A stretch of 43,598 nucleotides of DNA. Source: Phascolarctobacterium_A sp902463975 (GTDB lineage: Bacteria > Bacillota > Negativicutes > Acidaminococcales > Acidaminococcaceae). Below, in pieces: positions 22,937-30,500 of this stretch; position 1 is the stretch's first letter, and the number at the start of each line of letters is the position of its first letter. The position numbers were made by a program, and so were the translations under genes. The notes beneath the pieces were generated by a model. The model searched no databases and was not told the DNA's origin. It was given only the letters and a program-made list of their open reading frames with translations. The DNA is taken from NCBI RefSeq assembly GCF_902463975.1, contig NZ_CABQHJ010000025.1, forward strand, positions 1 to 43,598. The letters are read 5' to 3'.

Positions 22937-24967
22937 TTATTGATGCCACAAGCCATAATAATGAATAATATAGTTTGTTAAAGCATCCTCATATTCTGTA
23001 TCCGGTACAGGCTTATCCATCTGATCGACAAAGTGACGCTCATCCGACCAGTAAAACGCCTTACCGCCAAAGTAGCCTAAGGCATAGGGAATATCCGTAG
23101 GCTGCAGAAGATTGCGGCCCATGAATTTGTCCGGCACGTCGATGCCCAGCAGATACAAAAGCGTCGGTGCCAAATCAATCTGCGAAGCATATTCATTGGT
23201 GCGCAGATTATTTAGCGGTGCCAGGTTCTTCGACACAAAAATCAGCGGAATCGGCGCAATGCTCTGCTTATCATCAGCCTTGGTAACAAGCTTCGTATAC
23301 TCGCCGCCGCTATGCGGATTATGGTCACTCGTAATGATGAACAGCGTTCTGTCATCCATCAGGCCTCGCTTCTGTGCTTCCTTAAAGAAATGCTCCAGTG
23401 TTTTATCAACCCAATAAACGCCGCGCACGGTAATAAACTGGTTACTGCGCACATTGTCCGGCATTTCATTCCAGCTGAAGCCCGTATAAGGATAAGGCTG
23501 GTGCATATCCAGCGTTTTGGTAACCATCACCAGACGGTCATTCTTCGCTTTAGCTTTTTCCAGCAGCTTCAGTGTTTCCTCATACATCACGTCATTATGG
23601 AAGCCCCAGCCGCTGGCGCCGGTATAGCCCTGTTTTTCCAGATATTCCTTGGCATAGTATTCGTTCATGCCGAACTGCGTCGGATATTCGCGCAGCTCGT
23701 TGGCATAATACTGGCTGGAAGCGTTCATAAAGATGCCTCGCATTCCCGCTGCCTGCACACTGCGGAACAGCGATGGCGTATTTTTGCCGGGAATATCCTT
23801 ATCCATAATCAGATGTGAACGGAAGGTAGCATTCAGTCCTTGCGTTGTCGGCACGGCAGAGGAATAATACCTGTTCATGTGCGGATAGCGGATAACCAGA
23901 CTGTTTAAGAACGGTGTAGCCTCTTCGGGAATATCGTTGTTATAGTAGTTGATGTAATCACGGTGCATGGATTCCAGAATCAGCAGCACAACTCTGTCAT
24001 ACTGCGGTTTGATTTTGGCAATCTTTGCTTTAGGCTCATCAATGCCCATTTCCGTCAGACGTGTTTTATCCTTGGCAGTCAGCTCGCGCTGCTCCACATG
24101 CTTGCCGCCGGCAATTTTATCCGTATCGAAAATCGCCTTGCTGACAAAGTTCACGTTAACAGGAACGGAAAGCATATTGCGGTAGTTCATGCGTGTCTTT
24201 TCATTCTCTACCTCCGCATACATGCCGATAACATTTTCCACGCCGTACATGCCGGCATAGCCAAGCAATCTGTCGGTAAGGTTCAAGCCCAAGGTAAACA
24301 TGGCCACGCACAGCAGTGACCAGGCAAAGTTCGGCTTACGCTTTTGCGGCTTCGGTACATAAAAAAGCAGTAAAATCACCACTATGCTGATAACAATACC
24401 GGCAATCATCGTATTGCTCATCGTCGCAAAAATACCTTTAACAGCATAGATATTCAGATTTTGGAAGAGAACGCTCTCCACATGCATGGAGGTCTGCCAA
24501 AAATAGAAGCCGTCAAAAACCACTGCCAGAGCAGAAAATACATAAACGGCAAAATAAAGGATTTTCATCCCGATATTAGGCCATTTATGGTAGCACATTG
24601 CCATCAGCAGCACAATAAAAATGTTATTGTTAATACCGGCCAGCACGGAAAGGCTTGTCTGCAAACCTTTATCAAGACTAAGCTGGTTTACCATAAAAAA
24701 TGCTTCGCCCAGATAAAGAATACCGATAACAATAACGGGAAAATAGCGCTGCAATCTGTCCGGCACACGCTTACGCCGGTAATACAGTACATATGCTATC
24801 TCTGCCAAAACGCTGTCACGCAATACATGATCAAAAATCTGAAAGCCAAACTCATTCAGCGGAAAGGGGTGCGTTCCGCCGAAGCTTTGCCAGGCAAAAA
24901 ATCCTTCTACTATGCAGGCCGCGATAATAAATATCAGCCAGCCCATTTTTCTGCTTATCCTATTCAC
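22937..24967 (-). CDS. LtaS-like phosphoglycerol transferase (sulfatase fold)
   Basis: 676 aa. The N-terminal third has about five membrane segments and the C-terminal part an extracytoplasmic sulfatase/alkaline-phosphatase-fold domain. Metal-site motifs visible: VVLLILESMHRDYIN near 305, the nucleophile region AVPTTQGLNAT (probable catalytic Thr), and ITSDHNPHSGG near 550. The family transfers phosphoglycerol or phosphoethanolamine head groups from lipids to glycans or glycolipids. The start given is a GTG; an ATG at 24946 with a weak AGGA site is an alternative. It is third in an operon with a lipid kinase and GtrA. In a diderm the acceptor may be a periplasmic or outer-membrane glycan rather than classic LTA. 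Confidence 0.87.
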   Translation of the reverse strand: MNRISRKMGWLIFIIAACIVEGFFAWQSFGGTHPFPLNEFGFQIFDHVLRDSVLAEIAYVLYYRRKRVPDRLQRYFPVIVIGILYLGEAFFMVNQLSLDKGLQTSLSVLAGINNNIFIVLLMAMCYHKWPNIGMKILYFAVYVFSALAVVFDGFYFWQTSMHVESVLFQNLNIYAVKGIFATMSNTMIAGIVISIVVILLLFYVPKPQKRKPNFAWSLLCVAMFTLGLNLTDRLLGYAGMYGVENVIGMYAEVENEKTRMNYRNMLSVPVNVNFVSKAIFDTDKIAGGKHVEQRELTAKDKTRLTEMGIDEPKAKIAKIKPQYDRVVLLILESMHRDYINYYNNDIPEEATPFLNSLVIRYPHMNRYYSSAVPTTQGLNATFRSHLIMDKDIPGKNTPSLFRSVQAAGMRGIFMNASSQYYANELREYPTQFGMNEYYAKEYLEKQGYTGASGWGFHNDVMYEETLKLLEKAKAKNDRLVMVTKTLDMHQPYPYTGFSWNEMPDNVRSNQFITVRGVYWVDKTLEHFFKEAQKRGLMDDRTLFIITSDHNPHSGGEYTKLVTKADDKQSIAPIPLIFVSKNLAPLNNLRTNEYASQIDLAPTLLYLLGIDVPDKFMGRNLLQPTDIPYALGYFGGKAFYWSDERHFVDQMDKPVPDTEYEDALTNYIIHYYGLWHQ

Positions 24968-24985
24968 CTTACACCATTTCCTTGC

Positions 24986-25927
24986 TTACGCCAAAAACTT
25001 AATCGGCTCGGACTCCATCTCAATTAAAAGCGGAGCAGTTGTTACAGCATCTCCGTCAAGCTCTGCTGCAAAATTCTCTTCATTGCAGCGTACTTCCATT
25101 TTTTTCGCTGCACGGATAATAATATCATTATCCAGCGTCAGCGCCTCCATAGCAATGCAGGCCGCATAACGTATAAAATCCCCGCGCTTATCACCGGTAA
25201 ACAGCGCCGCATGTAAAAGAGGTGACGAAAGCGACGCACCGTTAAAGAGGTTGTAACGTCCGGCATAATAGCGGCTCTTGCCTACAATAACAGAGGTTGC
25301 ATCATACCACTCGGCTTCATCATCAAAACGCACCTGAAAGCGGTAACGCCAGTTGTTAAACAGAAATTCCTTACGCATAATCTCTGTTCCCTGCCAAACA
25401 TAAGCAAGCTTGTTGAGCAGCTTTTTCTCCTTTTCGGTCACCTTGTCTACTACAAGGGAATCAAAGCCTATACCGGCAACCGTCAAAAAGACGTTGCCGT
25501 TGGCGCGTCCCAGATAAACAGGCACCTCTATACCTTTGGATACTCGTTTAAACCACTTATGCGGGTCCGCCTTCAGCAGCAGCTCCTTAGCCACCAGATT
25601 TACCGTACCGGCAGGAAAAACGCTGATATAAGGCACATACTTGCGATTAGCCAGCTGTTCAATCATAGCCCTGATTGTACCGTCACCACCGGCAATTATC
25701 ACCCAGTCAACCTTTTCCTCAACTATTTCCGCAGCAATCTGCGGTATCTGGTCAAAGAAGCGGATATCTCGCATTTCTGCATTTTTAGGTCCTACTAATT
25801 CCTTCACCAGCTTATAGGTTTCATTCACCTTAGCCATCATACTGGCAAAAAGCTGCTTACCGGAATTACGGTTATACAAAAGCACAACCTTTTTAAATTT
25901 TTTTACGTCTACATATTCTCCAGGCAT
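24986..25927 (-). CDS. Diacylglycerol kinase-family lipid kinase
   Basis: 313 aa. Nucleotide-binding motif IIAGGDGTIRAMIE near 82 and the PAGTVNLVAKEL segment near 107 are diagnostic of the DagK/YegS/sphingosine-kinase family, as are the opening VVLLYNRNSGK and the late ELDGDAV. It phosphorylates a lipid such as diacylglycerol at the inner face of the membrane. Because LtaS-type enzymes release diacylglycerol from phosphatidylglycerol, the downstream neighbour suggests that this kinase recycles that product. AGGAG precedes the ATG, two bases after the gtrA-like gene ends. Confidence 0.92.
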   Translation of the reverse strand: MPGEYVDVKKFKKVVLLYNRNSGKQLFASMMAKVNETYKLVKELVGPKNAEMRDIRFFDQIPQIAAEIVEEKVDWVIIAGGDGTIRAMIEQLANRKYVPYISVFPAGTVNLVAKELLLKADPHKWFKRVSKGIEVPVYLGRANGNVFLTVAGIGFDSLVVDKVTEKEKKLLNKLAYVWQGTEIMRKEFLFNNWRYRFQVRFDDEAEWYDATSVIVGKSRYYAGRYNLFNGASLSSPLLHAALFTGDKRGDFIRYAACIAMEALTLDNDIIIRAAKKMEVRCNEENFAAELDGDAVTTAPLLIEMESEPIKFLA

Positions 25928-25929
25928 AT

Positions 25930-26367
25930 CTAACTCCTAAAAATCCATTTTTTACGTGAGAGATAGTTCCATACAACAACAATACAGCTTGTCAGCACCT
26001 TAGACAGCATCGGCTGCCAGTCAAGCAGGCTGACAAAAATATACATCAGCAGCAGGTTAAAGGCCAAGCCTATACAGCTTACCAAAAACACCAGGCTAAG
26101 CTCCTTGCCGCGCTGGTAACGGCTGCCGCTGTCAAAAACCAGAACATTGCCCAAGAAATAATGATACAGTGTTGCCAAACAAAAGGATAAGGCTGTTGCC
26201 AGCATAGTCAGCAGTGTAAGGCTCAGGCCACTTAAAAGATAGTGGAAGAAAAGGTAGAACAAGGCCCACTCCACCAAGGCCGCCGTGCCGCCGACAAACA
26301 GATACAGCAAGAGCTTAATCAGCTCGCTGTCCGTATAGTCAACACCAAATAATATTTTCCTGCGCAT
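25930..26367 (-). CDS. GtrA-family membrane protein
   Basis: 145 aa with four membrane segments and the GtrA pattern (LLLYLFVGGTAALVEWALFY early, and a VVWNYLSRKKWIF end, matching the typical 'f..nr.wvF' C-terminus). GtrA proteins are proposed flippases for undecaprenyl-linked or lipid-linked sugars. First of the three-gene envelope operon, two bases ahead of the lipid kinase gene, it would supply or move a glycosylated lipid across the membrane; its exact cargo is unknown. Confidence 0.88.
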   Translation of the reverse strand: MRRKILFGVDYTDSELIKLLLYLFVGGTAALVEWALFYLFFHYLLSGLSLTLLTMLATALSFCLATLYHYFLGNVLVFDSGSRYQRGKELSLVFLVSCIGLAFNLLLMYIFVSLLDWQPMLSKVLTSCIVVVWNYLSRKKWIFRS

Positions 26368-26899
26368 AGCGTACTCCAGTCATAGTATAATAGCTTATTA
26401 TATCATCTTTAAGCGAAGTTTTCAAAGCTTTCCGCTAGAAGATACCGATGGTGACGTATTTATATATTTAGATAATTGTTGAAAAAACATGCACTGCCCG
26501 CTCCTTTGTATAGCAGCATGACGCAGTAAAGAGCGTAACCATCATCGAATTCAAAGATAGCAAGCAGGTTTACCGCACAACTGTAAACCCCTGATTCCCC
26601 TCTCAATATCGGTATTCCCAATCGATTTGTGGAAAAAAGTGAGGCTATCATATCACTCTAGTGATAGCCTCCACTTTTATTTCAGATATTTCATATAGAA
26701 AGCTTCTATTTTATCAAAGGAACTTACATCAATCTTGCAGTATAAATCCGACGCACAGCACCGGAAATAATTAGCAGCTCCTTATTGTCTCCTTGCAGCT
26801 TTTTAATGGCATCTGAATTTAACTCAAAATCAAGAATAAAGATTGTAAAAATAGAGCGATGCTTTCGCACCGCTCTAAAAAATTTATAAAAATTTATTC
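26368..26899. other. Gene-poor region with a strong hairpin and coding-like scraps
   Basis: About 530 bases without a gene I can support. It holds the upstream region of the gtrA operon, a hairpin at 26637-26676 (AAGTGAGGCTATCA against TGATAGCCTCCACTT with one bulged base, T-rich on both sides, and an overlapping alternative stem TATCAC/GTGATA), and a minus-strand protein-like scrap without a start codon (about 26724-26840, ending LLIISGAVRRIYTARLM). The scraps look like a decayed gene; its family is not recognised. Confidence 0.45.
26845..26877 (-). terminator. Terminator of the PepSY gene
   Basis: On the minus strand TAGAGCGGTGC and GCATCGCTCTA form an 11-bp stem (one G-U pair) with a GAAA tetraloop, followed by TTTTTAC. 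It lies 23 bases after the PepSY gene stop. Confidence 0.88.
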
Positions 26900-27397
26900 T
26901 TAAAGGCTGTATTTCACCTCTTTATCCAGCACTACACCAGTTTCCGGATTAATATTCATCTCACCACGTAAACCAGAGGCACTGAATTTCACTTCATATT
27001 CATATAATCCACGTTCTCTGTCCAATTTCAGTTCATAAATCGACACGTCACCAACTTCTTTAGCAACAATTGCTTTTACATCATCTTTGGACAAGATTAC
27101 ATTAGCGCTGCCGCCCAACGCTTTTCTTTCCATATTATATTCTTTGATTTTACCATTTACCTGATATACATCAATTTCATATTTTGTCTGAGTATCAGTA
27201 TCAAAAAACTTCACTTCATAATATGGGTGCAGTTTTTGCAGTTCTGCTTCAGTATGCAGGTAAGTGCTACCTGTTGGAACTTGTTTTTGCGCAATTGCAC
27301 GAGCTTCGTCCGCACTAATCAGATTAGCAGCAAATGCTGTAGCAGAAATTGCCAAAACAGTCAGTGCGCCAGTAATAATAGCTGTTAATTTTTTCAT
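26900..27397 (-). CDS. Secreted PepSY-domain protein
   Basis: 165 aa. A signal peptide is evident (MKKLTAIITGALTVLAISAT, then AFAA as a probable cleavage site). The mature part has two PepSY-like repeats: one from LISADEARAIAQKQVPTGST to the first YEIDVYQVNGKIKEY, the second from LSKDDVKAIVAKEVG to GEMNINPETGVVL. PepSY domains are thought to inhibit proteases or bind the envelope. AGGAGG lies 8 bases before the ATG; an upstream TTG in frame is not needed. It is monocistronic with its own terminator. Confidence 0.9.
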   Translation of the reverse strand: MKKLTAIITGALTVLAISATAFAANLISADEARAIAQKQVPTGSTYLHTEAELQKLHPYYEVKFFDTDTQTKYEIDVYQVNGKIKEYNMERKALGGSANVILSKDDVKAIVAKEVGDVSIYELKLDRERGLYEYEVKFSASGLRGEMNINPETGVVLDKEVKYSL

Positions 27398-27680
27398 GAG
27401 ATAAACCTCCTTCAATGTGAAAAGTTAAACCATATTTAAAGTATACTAAATTTCTAGGATTTATATTGTGAAGTCTTTGTGACTTCTTTAGAAGCTCCAA
27501 CGTACGCCAGCGTTCCAATCCCAGTTCTTATTGTTTCAAGGCAAGAATATATAAAACAAGTGCTGCCCCGTTTTTTTAGTATGAGTTGGAAGTTAACATT
27601 CACCACTAAACTTCCATTTTCCTCTTGACTTATAGTATACTCCAGGGATTAAAATATAAGTAACAAATTATAGGAGGTAG

Positions 27681-28631
27681 ATGAAATTGACACAAGAATT
27701 TGCACAAGCCCCTGTAGTAGGCTGCAAAAGAGTTGCTAAAACCGATAACGCAGGCTCTCATGCCAAAGTATACTTCACCAAACACATTGATGCAGAGCAT
27801 CTCATCAAATTATATGATTTAATCAACGAAAGCATTTACGGCAAGATTGCCATTAAGCTGCACACCGGCGAAAAGCACGGCCCCAACATTCTGCCGCGCG
27901 AGCTGGTCAAAGCACTGCAGCAGCAAATCCCTGACAGCACCATCGTGGAAACCAACACCCTGTATCAGGGCGACCGCTATACCACCGAAGAGCATCTTGA
28001 CACCTTAAAGGTCAACGGCTGGACCTTCTGCCCTGTTGATATCATGGACGCAGAGGGCACAGTTAATCTGCCTGTACGCCACGGTAAGCACTTTAAAGAG
28101 GTTTCCATGGGCAAAAACATCGTCAACTACGATTCAATGCTCGTACTTACTCACTTCAAAGGTCACGCTATGGGCGGCTTCGGCGGCTCCATGAAAAACC
28201 TGGCTATCGGCTGCGCAGACGGCCGCATCGGCAAAGCACAGGTTCACGGCGTAGATAAGGATAACCTGCCTACGGACTGGAACGTATGGCCCGGCAAGGA
28301 GCTGCTCATGGAAAATATGGCTGAATCCGCTAAGGCTACCATTGATTTCTTCGGCAAGCACATCGTTTACATCAATGTCCTGCGCCGCATGTCCGTTGAC
28401 TGCGACTGCGCCGGCTTAAGTGCAGCAGAGCCGACTATCCCAGATATCGGCATTCTCGCTTCTACCGACATTCTGGCCATCGACCAGGCTTCCGTCGATC
28501 TTGTATATGCCAAGGAAAGCAACCATGACCTTGTTGAGCGCATGGAAAGCCGCCACGGCCTGCACCAGCTCACCGCTATGCGCGAGCTGAAAATGGGCAA
28601 TGACAAATATGAACTGATTGAACTTGATTGA
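27681..28631 (+). CDS. DUF362-family protein
   Basis: 316 aa, cytoplasmic. The pattern is that of DUF362 proteins: an early AKVYFTKHID, then IAIKLHTGEKHGPNILPREL, VVETN-like TIVETNTLYQGDRY, VLTHFKGHAMGGFGGSMKNL and CDCAG near 250. Many relatives carry a C-terminal 2x[4Fe-4S] ferredoxin domain; this one does not. The function of the family is not established; the DCDCAG cysteines could bind a metal or cluster. The ATG lies only three bases after AGGAGG, so the TTG at 27687 (9 bases away) may be the true start. Confidence 0.85.
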   Translation: MKLTQEFAQAPVVGCKRVAKTDNAGSHAKVYFTKHIDAEHLIKLYDLINESIYGKIAIKLHTGEKHGPNILPRELVKALQQQIPDSTIVETNTLYQGDRYTTEEHLDTLKVNGWTFCPVDIMDAEGTVNLPVRHGKHFKEVSMGKNIVNYDSMLVLTHFKGHAMGGFGGSMKNLAIGCADGRIGKAQVHGVDKDNLPTDWNVWPGKELLMENMAESAKATIDFFGKHIVYINVLRRMSVDCDCAGLSAAEPTIPDIGILASTDILAIDQASVDLVYAKESNHDLVERMESRHGLHQLTAMRELKMGNDKYELIELD

Positions 28632-28640
28632 GCGCAATAA

Positions 28641-28679
28641 AAAAGGCTGTCGCATTCATTATGTATGCGACAGTCTTTT
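28641..28679. terminator. Bidirectional terminator between convergent genes
   Basis: AAAAGGCTGTCGCAT (28641-28655) pairs with ATGCGACAGTCTTTT (28665-28679), one position G-U, with A and T runs at the feet. It serves the DUF362 gene and the convergent phosphoesterase gene. Confidence 0.88.
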
Positions 28680-28682
28680 TGC

Positions 28683-29948
28683 TTATTTAGTTAATTTCAC
28701 TTCGTCAAACTGCTTGCCATCCTGCAAGAAGGCTTTAAACTCCAAGGTTTTCTCATCGGCCTTCAGTGTCATATAGTTGGCGGTTTCCGGCTTCGGTGCT
28801 GTTGCCGCATCCCACTCAAAATCACCCCACAGCTTAGGATAGCGCACACTGCCGGCCACACCTGTCAGGATATAGGTAACACCGCTTCCCTGCGGTGCAG
28901 GTGCGAAGTTCCGCAGCGGCACACGGCGGCGATAGGTATGCAAGTGCGCCGTCAGTACTGCGTCAACCTTGTATTTTTCAAACACCGGCATCAGCTGGTA
29001 GCTGAAATCAAGAAACTGTGTCTTGGTCTGCGCTCTGCCGGACTCCGGCCCAAAGCCGTAAAGGAAAATATCGCGGTGCATCAGAACAACCTTCCACTGT
29101 GCCTTGCTCGCCGCCAAATCCTTTTCCAGCCAAGGCAGCTCGTCTGCCAGCAAATCAGGCTGAAAATTTTTCATCTCCGGAAAGTTGGTGTCAAGCACTA
29201 CAAAATGCACCGGACCGTAATCAAAGCTGTAAAACTGATTCGGATACTTCGCCAAGCCGTTTTGCGGTACATTGAACAAATGCGTATAGCTTGCAGGCAG
29301 GCATTCCTTCCACTCCAGACTGTACGCCTCATGGTTGCCGAGGATTGGTGCCAATGGAACAGCATCACTGAACACGCTCACACTATTGAACCACGCGCGC
29401 CATTGGCTCGCATCCTGTCCGTTGTCCACCAAATCACCCATATTCACATAAAACGCACTCTGCGGATGACGCTTGTACGCTTCACGTGCCAGCTGCTGCC
29501 AGCCGCTGTAATTCGCACTTTGCGAATCCGGAAAAATTAAGGCAGTAAAGCCTGCGCCGTTTTCCGTCTGCAGCTTGTGCCAACGCCCTTTATTCTGCGC
29601 TGTGCTGATGCGATATTCATAAGCACTGCCCGGCGCCAGGCCGCTTAAACGCGCGGTGTATTGAATAACGCTATTCTTGTCCGTAAAGCTGCTGTCCGTT
29701 GCCTGCACTGCCTGTATATCCTTGCTTCCCTGCAAGCGATATTCCAGCGTATAAGGCTGCTTCACCTTTGCTTCCCACATAATCGTGCGGCCTGTTTTGT
29801 TATCTGCTGCGACAATCTGACGCGGATTGGTAATTGCCGCAGCCGTATCACTGCCCTGCACTTCGCTGTCGGCGTTTTTAGCGCAACCGTTTAAGGCCAA
29901 AGCCGCAACGCACAGTGTAAGCAGCAAAAATTTATATTTCTTGCTCAT
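28683..29948 (-). CDS. Lipoprotein metallophosphoesterase (purple acid phosphatase-like)
   Basis: 421 aa. A lipoprotein signal with lipobox LNGC puts it at the membrane surface. A fibronectin-III-like N-terminal domain (TIMWEAKVKQPYTLEYRL to RLSGLAPGSAYEYRI) precedes a calcineurin-type phosphatase domain with metal-ligand motifs FPDSQ, NMGDLVDNG, ILGNHEAY, MHRDIF and TAHLHTY. That layout is typical of purple acid phosphatase-type enzymes that release phosphate from extracellular esters. The ATG at 29948 has AAAGGAAG upstream. A polyphosphate locus elsewhere in the window may share a phosphate theme, but nothing links their control. Confidence 0.9.
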   Translation of the reverse strand: MSKKYKFLLLTLCVAALALNGCAKNADSEVQGSDTAAAITNPRQIVAADNKTGRTIMWEAKVKQPYTLEYRLQGSKDIQAVQATDSSFTDKNSVIQYTARLSGLAPGSAYEYRISTAQNKGRWHKLQTENGAGFTALIFPDSQSANYSGWQQLAREAYKRHPQSAFYVNMGDLVDNGQDASQWRAWFNSVSVFSDAVPLAPILGNHEAYSLEWKECLPASYTHLFNVPQNGLAKYPNQFYSFDYGPVHFVVLDTNFPEMKNFQPDLLADELPWLEKDLAASKAQWKVVLMHRDIFLYGFGPESGRAQTKTQFLDFSYQLMPVFEKYKVDAVLTAHLHTYRRRVPLRNFAPAPQGSGVTYILTGVAGSVRYPKLWGDFEWDAATAPKPETANYMTLKADEKTLEFKAFLQDGKQFDEVKLTK

Positions 29949-30083
29949 ACGTATCTTCCTTTCATGCTGTTTTCGCTTATAGCATAACATTTGGAGTGAG
30001 GTCGAAGTCAAGAAAAAACTGCGGTCAAGAAGATATTTTTCACTTACATTCACCGTCGGAAGTGATTTTAATGAATATAGTGA

Positions 30084-30416
30084 ATGAATTTATACAAGGA
30101 CTGCTATGTAAATCCTAACATTACTGTTACGCAGCACGCCTTTAAGATTACGCTGCCTAACCTTAACTATAACAATAACCATCCGCAAATCCCGCTTGCG
30201 GCAGAAAAACAGGCAGCAGGCAACTACTATCCCAATGCACAGCAGCAAAAGGTTTTAAGCTATTTAAGGGAACACGGAAAAATAACTGATGAAGAATTGC
30301 AAACACTGCTCGACGTAAAGCGCACCCGCGCCTATCTTATTGCCAAAGAAATGCTGAATAAAAACCTGCTTACCGTTCAAGGCAGAGGATTGAAAAAATA
30401 CTATCATTTTCCTTAA
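30084..30416 (+). pseudogene. C-terminal remnant of an AlbA/Schlafen-type ATP-binding regulator
   Basis: 110 codons remain open. The segment HAFKITLPNLNYNNN and the following winged helix (QQKVLSYLREHGKITDEELQ, then LLDVKRTRAYLIAKEML, then a G.G..KYYHF end) match the C-terminal part of long AlbA_2-domain regulators ('putative transcriptional regulator / RecG-like'). The AlbA_2 and ATP-binding parts are missing upstream, and I see no ribosome site before the ATG. It is most likely a gene fragment, though a small winged-helix protein cannot be ruled out. Confidence 0.6.
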
Positions 30417-30421
30417 GAAAT

Positions 30422-30465
30422 AAAAACAGCGGCCCTGACTCACAAAGAGTTGGAGCTGCTGTTTT
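30422..30465 (-). terminator. Terminator of the TonB receptor operon
   Basis: AAAACAGC (30423-30430) pairs with GCTGTTTT (30458-30465) with further inner pairing (ACTC/GAGT). In the leftward transcript TTTTTATTTCTT follows. It lies about 35 bases after the receptor stop codon. Confidence 0.8.
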
Positions 30466-30500
30466 CGTATATGAGATGGAGTTAAATATAATGAGCTTAA

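Noticed and set aside
21457..22968. 503-codon plus-strand open frame opposite dcuC
   Set aside because: Asn/His/Ser/Gln-rich translation typical of the reverse of a membrane-protein gene; no start signals; dcuC on the other strand is convincing.
26460..26651. Minus-strand 63-codon frame
   Set aside because: Its ATG lies inside a terminator-like hairpin, no ribosome site, no family resemblance.
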